In this document: in pieces, positions 1 to 9,248 of the stretch
Layout: each line of letters starts with the position of its first letter
Position numbering within the stretch: the first letter of the stretch is position 1
DNA from: DLAJ01 sp964655525
GTDB lineage: Bacteria > Bacillota > Clostridia > Lachnospirales > Lachnospiraceae
Length of the DNA stretch: 64,000 bases
Assembly: GCA_964655525.1 (NCBI GenBank)
Contig: CAZZNE010000001.1
Span: forward strand, 186,001 to 250,000
Reading direction: 5' to 3'
Position numbers and translations under genes: made by a program
The notes under the pieces: generated by a model
The model's database searches: none
What the model saw: only the letters and a program-made list of their open reading frames with translations
Told to the model about the DNA's origin: nothing

Positions 1-1196
1 TCGACGGCGGGAAGCCGGTCAGAGAGACAAAGCTGTTTTACGGACATCAATATATTGACGAGGCGGACGTTGAGGCGGTCGCGCAGGTGCTGCGGTATCA
101 GGATCTGACATGCGGTCCGAAGATCACGGAATTAGAGGAGCGTCTCTGTGCGCTCACGGGAGCGAAGTATGCCGTCGCATGCAGCAATGGCACGGCAGCG
201 CTTCATATGGCATGTCAGGCAGCAGGCGTAGAGCCGGGCGACGAGGTCGTCACAACGCCGATCACCTTTGCGGCTTCCGCGAACTGCGCGCTCTACTGTG
301 GCGCGAAGCCGGTGTTTGTCGACATTGATGCGGAGACCTATAACATTTCGCCGGAGAGCGTAAGGGCGCATATGACGGAGGCGACGAGAGCCGTGGTAGC
401 AGTTGACTATACGGGACAGGCCGCGGAACTGGATGAACTGCTTTCCGTATGCGGGGAAGCGGGTGCGAAGACCGGCAGAAAAGTATATCTCATCGAGGAC
501 GGTGCGCATTCGATCGGGACGCGCTACAAGGGGCGCGGTGTCGGCAGCATTGCCGATATGACAACGTTCAGTTTCCATCCGGTTAAGACCGTGACAGGCG
601 GCGAGGGCGGCGCGGTCTTGACAAATTCTAAGGAGCTGTACGACCGTTTGGTGCTGTTCCGTGCCCATGGTATTACAAGAAAACCGGAGCAGCTTATACG
701 TGAGCCGGACGGCGCATGGTATTATGAGCAGATTGCATTGGGCATGAATTATCGCATGACGGATATACAGGCAGCGCTCATTATCAGCCAGCTGGACAAG
801 CTTCCGAAATTTCAGAAAAGAAGAAAGGAAATTGTCGCGCGCTATAACGAGGCGTTTTCGGCGATGCCGGAGCTTTTTGTGCAGCGGGAGATCCCGGAGT
901 CCGATACGACAAGGCATCTCTATATTCTCCGTATCCGTTCCGAACGCCTGACAGTGGGCAGAAAGCATTTTTTTGACGCGATGGCAGCGGAGAATATTTG
1001 CTGTAATGTACATTATATTCCCGTATACTATCACCCGTATTATGAAAAACTAGGGTATCAGAAAGGGCTTTGTCCGAATGCAGAAAAGCTTTATGAGGAA
1101 ATCTTAAGCCTGCCGCTTTATTACGCCATGACCGATCAGGACGTGGAGGATGTCATTCATGCGGTGAAGAAGGTCGTAGAACACTACAGAAAATGA
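1..1196 (+). CDS. pseC: PseC-type UDP-4-keto-sugar aminotransferase (5' partial)
   Basis: PLP-dependent DegT/DnrJ/EryC1/StrS aminotransferase. In pseudaminic acid synthesis PseC puts an amino group on C4 of UDP-2-acetamido-2,6-dideoxy-beta-L-arabino-4-hexulose, using glutamate. The frame is open back to base 3 and reads sensibly upstream of the first GTG at 87 (FYGHQYIDEADVEAVAQVL is the usual PseC N-terminus), so the true start lies outside the window. Visible motifs are the substrate region TPITFAASANCALY, EDGAHSIG, and the PLP lysine in HPVKTVTGGEGG (about residue 194 of the visible protein). pseF follows after 19 bp, then pseI and a PseH-PseG fusion, which fixes the pathway. PseB is presumably just upstream. 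Related transaminases share the fold, but this context favours PseC. Confidence 0.93.
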   Translation, partial: DGGKPVRETKLFYGHQYIDEADVEAVAQVLRYQDLTCGPKITELEERLCALTGAKYAVACSNGTAALHMACQAAGVEPGDEVVTTPITFAASANCALYCGAKPVFVDIDAETYNISPESVRAHMTEATRAVVAVDYTGQAAELDELLSVCGEAGAKTGRKVYLIEDGAHSIGTRYKGRGVGSIADMTTFSFHPVKTVTGGEGGAVLTNSKELYDRLVLFRAHGITRKPEQLIREPDGAWYYEQIALGMNYRMTDIQAALIISQLDKLPKFQKRRKEIVARYNEAFSAMPELFVQREIPESDTTRHLYILRIRSERLTVGRKHFFDAMAAENICCNVHYIPVYYHPYYEKLGYQKGLCPNAEKLYEEILSLPLYYAMTDQDVEDVIHAVKKVVEHYRK

Positions 1197-1215
1197 TAGT
1201 TTAGGAGGAAATCAG

Positions 1216-1905
1216 ATGTCATCCATAGCGATCATTACCGCGCGCGGCGGCAGTAAACGGATTCCGCGCAAAAATATTAAGCCGTTTCTCGGAAAACCGA
1301 TCTTGTCATATTCCATTGAAGCCGCGCTTGTGAGCGGCTTATTCGATACCGTTATGGTATCCACGGACGATGAGGAGATTGCACAGATCGCGAAGAAGTG
1401 CGGCGCAGATGTGCCGTTTTACCGCAGCGAGCAGACGTCAAATGACTATGCGGCGACGGCGGATGTGGTATTGGAGGTATTGGAGGAGTATGCAAAGCGC
1501 GGCATCTATTATGAGACGGCGTGCGTGATCTATCCGACAGCGCCGTTTTTGACCGCGGAAACGTTAAAAAAAGCGATGGATGTCCTTCTTTCGGGAAATG
1601 CAGACAGCGTGCTGCCCGTGGTGAGATTCTCTTTCCCGCCGCAGAGAAGTGTCGTGATCAGGGACGGAGAGATTGTGCCGTCTGATAAGAAATCCATGGC
1701 GATGCGCTCGCAGGATTTAGAGCCCCACTATCACGACTGCGGACAATTTTACTGTCTGTGGGTTGCGCCATTCTTAAAGCAGCACACGTTGATCATGGCG
1801 CATACGGTTCCGTATTATATGGACGAGCTTACCGTGCAGGATATTGATACGGAGGAGGACTGGAAGATCGCCGAGATGAAATACCGCCTGCTCCGGGAAA
1901 TTTGA
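1216..1905 (+). CDS. pseF: PseF, pseudaminic acid cytidylyltransferase
   Basis: Cytoplasmic CMP-sugar synthetase that activates pseudaminic acid with CTP. The 229 aa match the family's usual length. The N-terminus holds the nucleotide-binding motif ARGGSKRIPRKN (residues 9-20), followed by YPTAPFL and the PseF-type segment RSQDL...YHDCGQFY near residues 160-180. ATG 1216 is preceded by AGGAGG at 1203-1208, 7 bases away. It follows pseC by 19 bp. Its end overlaps the weak upstream in-frame start of the synthase but not that gene's strong start. NeuA and LegF are related alternatives; the PseC/PseI/PseG neighbours and the RSQDL/YHD segment favour PseF. Confidence 0.92.
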   Translation: MSSIAIITARGGSKRIPRKNIKPFLGKPILSYSIEAALVSGLFDTVMVSTDDEEIAQIAKKCGADVPFYRSEQTSNDYAATADVVLEVLEEYAKRGIYYETACVIYPTAPFLTAETLKKAMDVLLSGNADSVLPVVRFSFPPQRSVVIRDGEIVPSDKKSMAMRSQDLEPHYHDCGQFYCLWVAPFLKQHTLIMAHTVPYYMDELTVQDIDTEEDWKIAEMKYRLLREI

Positions 1906-1952
1906 AAGAATGGATGCAAATTGGCGTAAAGGCACGCACAAAGGAGGATCAT

Positions 1953-3050
1953 ATGACAGAAGAAAAGCGGACTTCGACGATAACCGTACAAAACCGCGTG
2001 ATCGGTGAAGGATATCCTGCATACATCATTGCGGAGATGTCAGCGAACCATGCCGGAAGCATCGGGCGCGCGAAGGAGATCATTCATGCTGCGAAGGAGG
2101 CGGGAGCAGACTGCATTAAGATTCAGACTTATACGCCTGACACGTTGACGATTGACTGCGACTTGCCGTATTTTCAGATTGACGGCGGTACCTGGGCGGG
2201 GGAGAACCTGTACGGACTGTACGGAAAGGCATATACACCATGGGAGTGGCAGCCTCTATTAAAGGAAGAAGCAGATAAAACAGGAATCCAGTTTCTCTCA
2301 ACGCCATTTGATGCCACTTCAGTAGATTTTTTGGAGGAAATGGGAATCTTGTTTTATAAGATTGCATCCTTCGAATTGGTAGATCTGCCGTTGATCTCTT
2401 ATATTGCATCTAAAGGGAAACCAATTATTATGTCAACTGGAATGGCAAGAATGGAAGAAATAGAGGATGCTGTGCAAGCCGTTCATCAAGAAGGGAACTT
2501 TCAGCTTGCGCTCTTAAAGTGTTCCAGCGCCTATCCTGCGAAGCCGGAACAGATGAATTTGAGAACGATCAAGGATATGAAAGAACGTTTCGGAACGGTG
2601 GTCGGGCTGTCCGATCATTCTATGGGGTCGTATAGTGCGGCAACATCGGTGGCGCTTGGCGGGAGCATCATCGAAAAGCATTTCTGTCTCGGGCGGGAAA
2701 TCGAGAATCCGGACGCGTCCTTTTCCATGACACCGGAAGAATTTCGCCAGATGGTGTGCGATGTGCGGAAGACGGAGGCGGCGCTCGGGAACGTGTTCTA
2801 TGGCGCAGCCGAGCAGGAAAAAGAAAACTTAAGGTTTCGCAGGAGCATTTTTGTGACGGCGGACATGCGCGCAGGAGAGGTATTCACTGAGAACAATATC
2901 CGCAGCATCCGCCCAGCCGACGGGCTTGCACCGAAATACTATAAGAGTGTGTTGGGCAGGCGTGCGGCGCACGACTTAAGGCGCGGAGAACCGCTTGCCT
3001 GGGAGCATATTGAAGGTGGCAGGGAGGCGGCGGAAGCTTCATGCAAGTGA
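1953..3050 (+). CDS. pseI: PseI, pseudaminic acid synthase
   Basis: Condenses 6-deoxy-AltdiNAc with phosphoenolpyruvate to form pseudaminic acid. From ATG 1953 the protein is 365 aa. An ATG exists at 1902, but AAGGAGG at 1941-1947 sits 5 bases before 1953 and the family homology begins shortly after it, so I chose 1953. The NeuB-type TIM barrel spans about residues 20-260, with IAEMSANHAGS, KIQTYTPDT, NLYGLYGKAYTPWEW (the PseI-style signature) and IMSTGM. A C-terminal SAF/antifreeze-like domain covers about 290-360 (RRSIFVTADMRAGEVFT). The next gene starts inside its last codons. Compare the second, SAF-less NeuB homologue at 40.9 kb. Confidence 0.92.
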   Translation: MTEEKRTSTITVQNRVIGEGYPAYIIAEMSANHAGSIGRAKEIIHAAKEAGADCIKIQTYTPDTLTIDCDLPYFQIDGGTWAGENLYGLYGKAYTPWEWQPLLKEEADKTGIQFLSTPFDATSVDFLEEMGILFYKIASFELVDLPLISYIASKGKPIIMSTGMARMEEIEDAVQAVHQEGNFQLALLKCSSAYPAKPEQMNLRTIKDMKERFGTVVGLSDHSMGSYSAATSVALGGSIIEKHFCLGREIENPDASFSMTPEEFRQMVCDVRKTEAALGNVFYGAAEQEKENLRFRRSIFVTADMRAGEVFTENNIRSIRPADGLAPKYYKSVLGRRAAHDLRRGEPLAWEHIEGGREAAEASCK

Positions 3051-4627
3051 AAGGTTATTTCAGAAATGTCAAAGAAGCAGACAGGGAACTGCTGTTTACA
3101 TGGGCGAATGACGCGGAAACGCGCAGACAGTCGTTCTCGTCAGATCCGATCACATGGGCCGAGCATGTAGCGTGGTTTGCGCGCACGCAGGCGGATAAGG
3201 ATAGTCTGCATTGGATTTTTATGGTATGCCATGAGGAGGGCGATGGTGAGCAGCCTGCGGGAGTGCTTCGGCTTACAAGAGGCCAGGACAGCACCACATA
3301 TCGTATCAGCCAAAGCATTGCGCCCGCATGGCGTGGGCGCGGTCTGGGCAGTCTCATGCTGACACTGGCGAAAAGGTGGGCTGCGGCGTTATGCCCGGCC
3401 TGTACGGAGCTTTACGGGGAGGTCAAAGCAGAAAATATCGCGTCCGTACGCAGCTGTGAAAAGGCTGGGTATGAAAAAGCGGCAGAGGATACGGGAACGA
3501 CAGCAAGTGGAAATCAGGGGGTTTTTCGTTTTCGTGTGGATGTGCCGCGGAAATCGTTAATCTATTTTCGCGCGGATGCGAATGAAAAGGTCGGCTATGG
3601 GCACCTGATGCGCTGCTTAACGATTGCCGATGCCTGTGAGGAACGAGGGTTGTGCCCTGTGTTTGTGACGGCGGATGAGAAGCCGCAGAAGATGATTGCC
3701 ACCAGAGGATTTCCCTGCCTGGTCCTGAACACCGATTATAGGAATATGGAGTCGGAGCTTGGGAGGCTGCCGGCGCTGCTTGCGGATGGTGCGCCGATCG
3801 TGCTGGACAGTTATCATTTAACAAAACATTATGTGGAGACGTTAAAAGAAAACAGACACTGGGTTGTTTGGATGGACGATCTGAAAGAGCAGGAATATCC
3901 TGTTGATATGCTGATCAACTATAATGTTTATGCAAATCAGCTTGATTATCCGGTGAATCGGGAAACAGAGACGGGTGTTTGTCCGGTCGGAAAGAGGGAG
4001 GGCAAATGCGTGTATCTGCTCGGTCCGGGCTATGCGCCGGTCCGCCCGTCCTTTCAACGGAAAGACGCTGTTGTGAAAGAAAAGCTTGGCACAGTACTTG
4101 TGACGACGGGCGGCTCCGATCCGTACGGCGCAGGCGTATGGTTTGCGAATCTGCTTGCAGAGCGGCTGCCCGATGCGAAGATATTAGTTGTCTGTGGCCC
4201 GTATGTGAAAGAAAAAGAGGAGCTTTACCGGCTCGCGGAGCAGAACGGAAATATTGAGATCATAGAGGGATGCAGCGATTTATCGGAGGTCATGCACCGT
4301 TGCGATCTTGCGGTCGCGGCGGCAGGCAGTACCCTTTACGAGCTGTGCGCGGCCGGACTGCCGGGCATCCTGTATTATCTGGCAGATAATCAGCGGATGG
4401 GCGCGGAGATGTTTGCGCGGGAAACAGGCGTCGTGAATCTCGGCGATATTCGTTCGGAAAGCTTTCGGTCGGAAGCGGACGCGCATTTTACCTCGGCGCT
4501 TGCGTATCTTACGGCGGCATCGGAGCGAAAAAAACTGGCGGATGCCATGCACGCACTTGTGGATGGAAACGGGGCGGGGCGCATTGCCGAAGCGCTCGCT
4601 AAACTTGTATTTGTGCATAAGATATGA
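3041..4627 (+). CDS. PseH-PseG fusion: GNAT acetyltransferase plus UDP-sugar hydrolase
   Basis: A 528 aa two-domain protein. Residues 1 to about 160 form a GNAT domain with an acetyl-CoA loop AWRGRGLGSLML near residue 100, as expected for PseH (N-acetylation of the C4 amine). Residues from about 168 to the end form a PseG-type GT-B hydrolase with RADANEKVGYGHLMRC (the catalytic-His region of PseG), VTTGGSDPYGAG and AAGSTLYELCAAGLPG. PseG removes UDP from the 2,4-diacetamido altrose derivative before PseI acts. The two domains cover two consecutive steps. ATG 3041 overlaps pseI by 10 bases, which suggests translational coupling. I see no frameshift or stop between the domains, so the fusion is genuine as assembled. 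Confidence 0.9.
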   Translation: MQVKGYFRNVKEADRELLFTWANDAETRRQSFSSDPITWAEHVAWFARTQADKDSLHWIFMVCHEEGDGEQPAGVLRLTRGQDSTTYRISQSIAPAWRGRGLGSLMLTLAKRWAAALCPACTELYGEVKAENIASVRSCEKAGYEKAAEDTGTTASGNQGVFRFRVDVPRKSLIYFRADANEKVGYGHLMRCLTIADACEERGLCPVFVTADEKPQKMIATRGFPCLVLNTDYRNMESELGRLPALLADGAPIVLDSYHLTKHYVETLKENRHWVVWMDDLKEQEYPVDMLINYNVYANQLDYPVNRETETGVCPVGKREGKCVYLLGPGYAPVRPSFQRKDAVVKEKLGTVLVTTGGSDPYGAGVWFANLLAERLPDAKILVVCGPYVKEKEELYRLAEQNGNIEIIEGCSDLSEVMHRCDLAVAAAGSTLYELCAAGLPGILYYLADNQRMGAEMFARETGVVNLGDIRSESFRSEADAHFTSALAYLTAASERKKLADAMHALVDGNGAGRIAEALAKLVFVHKI

Positions 4628-4633
4628 TATAAT
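4605..4633 (+). promoter_or_regulatory. Candidate sigmaA promoter upstream of wecE
   Basis: TTGTAT at 4605-4610, a 17-base spacer, then TATAAT at 4628-4633, with a TG one base before the -10 (extended -10). It lies over the end of the PseH-PseG fusion, and transcription would begin about 30 bases before the wecE start at 4672. Predicted from consensus only. Confidence 0.5.
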
Positions 4634-4671
4634 ATCAAGGTTAAGTATGAAATTGAAGGAGCGGATTTGAC

Positions 4672-5817
4672 ATGCCGAACATTAGAATTCCTTTTAATAA
4701 GCCGCCCTACACGGGGAAAGAAATTGCATATATCACGGAGGCCGTGACGAAGAACCGCAAGATTTGCGGGGACGGTCCTTTTACCAAGAAATGCGACGCA
4801 TGGTTCGAGGAACGCACGGGAGCGGCAAAAAGCCTGTTGACGACATCCTGTACACACGCCACGGAGCTTGCGGCGCTGTTGTGTGATATCGGACCGGGCG
4901 ACGAGGTGATCATGCCCGCCTATACCTTTGTCTCAACGGCGAACGCATTTGTACTGCGCGGCGCAAAGCCGGTATTTGTCGATATTCGTCCCGATACCAT
5001 GAATATCGATGAGATGTTGATCGAGGCGGCTGTAAACGAAAAAACAAAGGCGATCGTTCCGGTGCATTATGCGGGTATCGCCTGTGAGATGGACACGATC
5101 ATGGACATTGCGGCGCGGCATAACCTTTATGTGATCGAGGATGCGGCGCAGGGCGTACTCTCGACTTATAAGGGACGCGCGTTGGGAACGATCGGTGATT
5201 TCGGCTGCTACAGCTTTCATGAGACGAAAAATTACAGCATGGGAGAGGGCGGCGCGCTGCTCATAAAGGATCAGAAATTTGTGGAAGAAGCGGAAATCCT
5301 GCGCGAGAAGGGGACGGATCGCGCGAAGTACTATCGCGGGCAGGTTGATAAATATACCTGGGTGAATCTCGGTTCCTCCTATCTGCCGGGCGATATGAAC
5401 GCGGCTTATTTATGGGCACAGCTTGAAATGGCAGATGAGATCAATGATAAGCGGCGTTCCCTGTTTGATATGTATGACGAGCAGCTTGCCCCGCTTGCAG
5501 AGCGAGGCTTGATCGAATGTCCGCAGATTCCGGACGGATGTGTGGGCAACGGACATATGTATTATATTAAGGTAAAGGATATTGAGGAACGTACGGAGCT
5601 GATCCGATTTTTGGAAGAACATGGGGTATTGGCGGTATTTCATTATGTGCCGCTCCACACCGCGCCTGCGGGGAAACAGTTTGGCACGTTTTTCGGGGAA
5701 GACCGTTACACGACAAAGGAAAGTGAGCGCCTGCTGCGTCTGCCAATGTATTATGAGCTGACGCCGGAGGAGGTTTTAGAGATTACCGGTATGGTGAAGG
5801 AGTTCTACCGTGTATGA
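4672..5817 (+). CDS. wecE: WecE, dTDP-4-amino-4,6-dideoxygalactose transaminase
   Basis: PLP-dependent sugar aminotransferase that converts dTDP-4-keto-6-deoxyglucose to dTDP-Fuc4N with glutamate. The 381 aa length and sequence follow Escherichia coli WecE (RffA) closely along the chain: IPFNKPPYTGKE, CGDGPFTKKC, PGDEVIMPAYTFVSTANAF, VPVHYAGIACEMDTIM, EDAAQGVLSTYKGRALG, and the PLP lysine in HETKNYS (about residue 186). This is a far better match than to the PseC or PglE classes also present here. The 5' region carries a candidate promoter and the next gene starts within its stop codon (ATGA). A GNAT two genes downstream could act as the WecD-type acetyltransferase. The dTDP-glucose supply genes (RmlA/RmlB) are not in the window. 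Confidence 0.9.
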   Translation: MPNIRIPFNKPPYTGKEIAYITEAVTKNRKICGDGPFTKKCDAWFEERTGAAKSLLTTSCTHATELAALLCDIGPGDEVIMPAYTFVSTANAFVLRGAKPVFVDIRPDTMNIDEMLIEAAVNEKTKAIVPVHYAGIACEMDTIMDIAARHNLYVIEDAAQGVLSTYKGRALGTIGDFGCYSFHETKNYSMGEGGALLIKDQKFVEEAEILREKGTDRAKYYRGQVDKYTWVNLGSSYLPGDMNAAYLWAQLEMADEINDKRRSLFDMYDEQLAPLAERGLIECPQIPDGCVGNGHMYYIKVKDIEERTELIRFLEEHGVLAVFHYVPLHTAPAGKQFGTFFGEDRYTTKESERLLRLPMYYELTPEEVLEITGMVKEFYRV

Positions 5818-7730
5818 AAGAGGAGCAGAGATTAAGAACGGTCCGCGATATGCTCTTTTCGCTTGCGGTGACGTTGCTGTGCGCGATCGCCGTAGGCTAT
5901 TTCTATGACTTATATTATGATCTCAATGATGATGTCCTGATAAAAGATATTCTCGCGGGAACGTATACGGGGACGCCTGAGGGAAGAAATATCCAAATGC
6001 TGTATCCGGTGGGTTTTTTGATCGGCATCCTGTATCGATTTTTGCCTACGCTGCCATGGTATGGCATTTTTTTGTGCGCCTGTCATGTGCTATGTTTTTG
6101 GCTGATCGGAAAACGCGTGATCTCATTTACGAACGGATTCCTGAAAAAAAGCATCCTGCTTTTATTTCAGACATTCCTGTTTGTAGGGCTGTTATTATGG
6201 GAACTTGTTTATGTACAGTATTCCGTCACCTGTGCAATGCTTGTGGCGACGGGCGTGTTTCTCTTTTGCACGACGGATGACGAGCAGCAGATCAGACGGT
6301 TCATCCGCAAAAATATTGTCAGCATGATTCTTGTGATCCTTGGCTTTTATATAAGGACGGAAATGATGCTGTTGCTCTGCCCGCTCATCGGAGCGGCGGG
6401 TATCACGAAATGGTCGCACGGGGCAAAACACACACATACCTCGATGTTCAGCGTGGGAAATCTGATCAAATACCTGACAACGCCCATTGTGGTCGCAGCC
6501 GGGATGGGGATCGGTCTGTTTTTGAATACTTTGGCGTACAGCGGCAGCGAATGGAATGAATTTGACCAATTTTTTGCATATCGGACAGAACTGTATGATT
6601 TTCAGAACGAACCACCTGATTACGCGCAAAACAGGGCATACTATAGACAGCTTGGATTGGATGAGTCAGAAGTGGAGCTGTTGCTCAATTATAATTTTGC
6701 GATAGATGAGTCATTAAATGCCGACGTTTTGGAAAACATTGTGGAGTATAATCGCACGGAGCTTGGCAGATCGTATTTTAAGAACAGTCTTTACGAGGGA
6801 ATCCGCGAGTACCTGTATCGGCTGCTGCATGCTGAGGACGGTGTGTGGGCGTATCTTGTCATCGCGTTGTATTTGCTTATTTTTTTGACTGGCATGCTGC
6901 AGTGGGATTATTCCGTGCCCTGGAAACTGGCACTTTTGGCATTCATGCGTACGGTCAGCTGGATGTATCTGATCATGCGGGGGCGGACCCCGGAGCGGAT
7001 CACGGTTTCCCTTTATCTCTGCGAAGTTTTGATCCTGTTTGCCGTGCTTCTGTGTCAGATGCATGCGTTTTATGCCGATTACAGGAGGAAGCTCTTTCAG
7101 GCAAAAACAGACGAAGCCCTTTCGCAGGAGGATGTGCCGCGGCACAAGAAACGTGCGCCCTATCTGCCGCTGTACCGCAAATATTGGCGGGTCACGGTGA
7201 CACTCATCTTGACCGCGCTTGTGCTTGTCCCTGCGATGAGAGGCGTTACGGAAGTGGAGCAGGAGCAGGCGCGCAGAGAGCGTGTTAACGAGGAATGGAA
7301 CGGGCTGCGCGCTTACTTTGAGGAACATGAAGAGAATTTTTATCTATTGGACGTTTATTCCACCGTGGCATATTCCGAGCGGATGGCTCCGGCGGATAAC
7401 AGCTACCGCAATTATGAGCTGTGCGGGGGCTGGGCAGCAAAGAGTCCGATCTATGCCGAAAAGCTGAGCCGGTATGGCGTTGGAAATATCGAATCGGACT
7501 TACTGTACATGAATAATCTTTATTTTGTGACGCGGACTGACCGTGATACGGATTGGATGATCGCATATTACCGCTGTAAGGGCTATGACGTCAGAGTGGC
7601 GTGCGAGGATCTGGTTGAGACGGGTGGAGAGCGGAATTTTTACATCTGCAAAGTGTATTTTGATTATGAGTCCGGGCGTAATGATATCCAATGCATGCGG
7701 CGGGTTCATGCAAGGGCGTATGAAAACTGA
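5814..7730 (+). CDS. Polytopic membrane protein, GT-C-like, unassigned
   Basis: 638 aa. I do not recognise a named family. About ten hydrophobic segments fill residues 12-480, followed by a roughly 150-residue hydrophilic C-terminal domain, predicted extracytoplasmic. An acidic pair after the first membrane segment (LNDDVLIKDIL, about residues 38-48) resembles the loop-1 acidic motif of GT-C glycosyltransferases that use polyprenyl-phosphate sugars. ATG 5814 overlaps the wecE stop by four bases, so the two are probably translationally coupled. It is followed by a GNAT and a DPM1-like GT2, which fits a role in transferring a lipid-carried sugar outside the membrane. The function is inference; the coding status is secure. 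Confidence 0.75.
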   Translation: MKEEQRLRTVRDMLFSLAVTLLCAIAVGYFYDLYYDLNDDVLIKDILAGTYTGTPEGRNIQMLYPVGFLIGILYRFLPTLPWYGIFLCACHVLCFWLIGKRVISFTNGFLKKSILLLFQTFLFVGLLLWELVYVQYSVTCAMLVATGVFLFCTTDDEQQIRRFIRKNIVSMILVILGFYIRTEMMLLLCPLIGAAGITKWSHGAKHTHTSMFSVGNLIKYLTTPIVVAAGMGIGLFLNTLAYSGSEWNEFDQFFAYRTELYDFQNEPPDYAQNRAYYRQLGLDESEVELLLNYNFAIDESLNADVLENIVEYNRTELGRSYFKNSLYEGIREYLYRLLHAEDGVWAYLVIALYLLIFLTGMLQWDYSVPWKLALLAFMRTVSWMYLIMRGRTPERITVSLYLCEVLILFAVLLCQMHAFYADYRRKLFQAKTDEALSQEDVPRHKKRAPYLPLYRKYWRVTVTLILTALVLVPAMRGVTEVEQEQARRERVNEEWNGLRAYFEEHEENFYLLDVYSTVAYSERMAPADNSYRNYELCGGWAAKSPIYAEKLSRYGVGNIESDLLYMNNLYFVTRTDRDTDWMIAYYRCKGYDVRVACEDLVETGGERNFYICKVYFDYESGRNDIQCMRRVHARAYEN

Positions 7731-7744
7731 GGGGGAGGCTGTCA

Positions 7745-8281
7745 GTGGACGAGCAGTGGATACGCAGAGGGGAGAAGGTCTGTCTCAGGATGATGACAGA
7801 GGAAGATATGGACTTGATCGTCTCTTGGAGAAACAAGGATTTTGTGCGGGAGCGGTTTATTTACCAAGAACCGTTTACGCGGGAGAGACATTTACAGTGG
7901 ATTGAAACGCAGGTAAAGACCGGGCATGTCGTACAAATGATCATCTGTCTGATACAGGATGGCAGCGCGGTCGGAAGCGTCTATTTCCGGGATATTGACA
8001 GGGAACACCGTAAAGCGGAGTACGGTATTTTTATCGGAGAGGAAACGGCGCTCGGAAAGGGAATCGGTACGGAGACAGCGATTCTGGCGCTTGATTATGC
8101 GTTTCATGAGCTTTCTCTTCATCGCGTGATGCTGCGCGTATTATCGGATAATGCCAGAGCGCGGAAAAGTTATGTGCATGCGGGGTTTGTCGAGGAGGCT
8201 TATCTGCATGACGATGTGCTTTTGCAAGGCAGCTTCCGGGACGTCGTGCTGATGGCGGCAATCAATCCTAACGAAAGGTAA
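7745..8281 (+). CDS. GNAT N-acetyltransferase (RimJ/RimL or WecD-like)
   Basis: 178 aa GNAT-fold protein. It starts at GTG 7745, with a purine-rich GAGGGGGAGG stretch a few bases upstream. It begins RRGEKVCLRMMTEEDMDLIVSWRN, typical of GNATs acting on amino-sugar nucleotides, and the acetyl-CoA loop is ETALGKGIGTETAI at about residues 100-113. RVLSDNARARKSYVHAGFVEEA completes the fold. Placed two genes after wecE, a plausible substrate is the 4-amine of dTDP-Fuc4N (the WecD reaction). It could instead acetylate the PglE product, since no hexapeptide PglD is visible. Substrate is inference. Confidence 0.8.
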   Translation: MDEQWIRRGEKVCLRMMTEEDMDLIVSWRNKDFVRERFIYQEPFTRERHLQWIETQVKTGHVVQMIICLIQDGSAVGSVYFRDIDREHRKAEYGIFIGEETALGKGIGTETAILALDYAFHELSLHRVMLRVLSDNARARKSYVHAGFVEEAYLHDDVLLQGSFRDVVLMAAINPNER

Positions 8282-8288
8282 ATATGCC

Positions 8289-9248
8289 ATGAAGAATGAG
8301 AAAAAAACAATCGTGAGCTTTGTGATACCCTGTTATCGCTCGACGCTGACTCTGCCCGGCGTTGTTCGGGAGATCTGTGACACGATGGAAAAGCTTTCTG
8401 CGTATGCCTATGAGATCGTGCTTGTCAACGACGCTTCTCCTGACGATACGATGGATGTGATCCGGCAGATTGCGAGGGACGTACCGGGGGTGACGGGCAT
8501 CGGGCTTTCCAAAAATTTCGGACAGCATGCGGCATTGATGGCAGGTTTCCATGAGACGCGGGGAGACATCATTGTCTGTCTTGACGACGACGGGCAGACA
8601 CCGGCAAATGAGGTAGGAAAACTGTTAGCTCAGATAGAAGCCGGAAGCGACGTCGTGTATGCGCGCTATTCGCAAAAAAAACATTCCGTGTTCCGCAATT
8701 TTGGAAGCAAAGTCAATGACTGGATGACGAGGGTCATGCTCGGGAAACCGAAGGAGCTTTATCTTTCCAGCTATTTTGCGGCAAGACGCTTTATTGTGGA
8801 GGATATGCTGCATTATGAGAACTGCTATCCTTACGTCATCGGACTGGTATTGCGCGCGACAAAGAATATCTCTAATGTGGATGTAACGCACAGGGAGCGC
8901 GAGGCGGGCAGCTCCGGTTATACGATGAAAAAGCTGTTGGCGCTTTGGTTTAACGGCTTCACCGCGTTTTCGATCATGCCGTTACGCATCGCAACCGTGA
9001 TCGGCATGCTGACCGCAGCAGCAGGATTTCTTTACGGTATTTACACCGTGATCAAAAAATTTGTCAATCCCGCGGTTCCGGTCGGCTTCAGCTCCATGAT
9101 GTCAGCACTTGTGTTTATCGGTGGCATGATCATGCTGATGCTTGGTCTGATCGGGGAATATATCGGGAGAATGTATATCAGTATGAACCGTTCGCCGCAG
9201 TTTGTTGTCAGGGAGAAAGTGACCGGTGGAGAAGAAAAGGGGAATTAG
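8289..9248 (+). CDS. DPM1/GtrB-like family 2 glycosyltransferase with C-terminal membrane anchor
   Basis: 319 aa. An N-terminal GT-A domain (VSFVIPCYRSTLTLPGVV, VNDASPDDT, KNFGQHAALMAGF) is followed by two membrane segments at about 235-260 and 272-295 and the family's RMYISMNRSPQFVV tail. This architecture is that of ArnC/GtrB/DPM1 enzymes, which transfer a sugar from a nucleotide to polyprenyl phosphate at the inner face of the membrane. The metal-binding segment reads CLDDDGQTP rather than the common DADLQ-P, so the donor may be unusual. The next membrane protein starts inside its last codons, which suggests a donor/transferase pair. Confidence 0.85.
   Translation: MKNEKKTIVSFVIPCYRSTLTLPGVVREICDTMEKLSAYAYEIVLVNDASPDDTMDVIRQIARDVPGVTGIGLSKNFGQHAALMAGFHETRGDIIVCLDDDGQTPANEVGKLLAQIEAGSDVVYARYSQKKHSVFRNFGSKVNDWMTRVMLGKPKELYLSSYFAARRFIVEDMLHYENCYPYVIGLVLRATKNISNVDVTHREREAGSSGYTMKKLLALWFNGFTAFSIMPLRIATVIGMLTAAAGFLYGIYTVIKKFVNPAVPVGFSSMMSALVFIGGMIMLMLGLIGEYIGRMYISMNRSPQFVVREKVTGGEEKGN

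Noticed and set aside
132..1034. Long minus-strand open frame opposite pseC
   Set aside because: It lies wholly antisense to a clear PseC gene and its translation shows no domain or coding character; it is a by-product of GC-rich codons.
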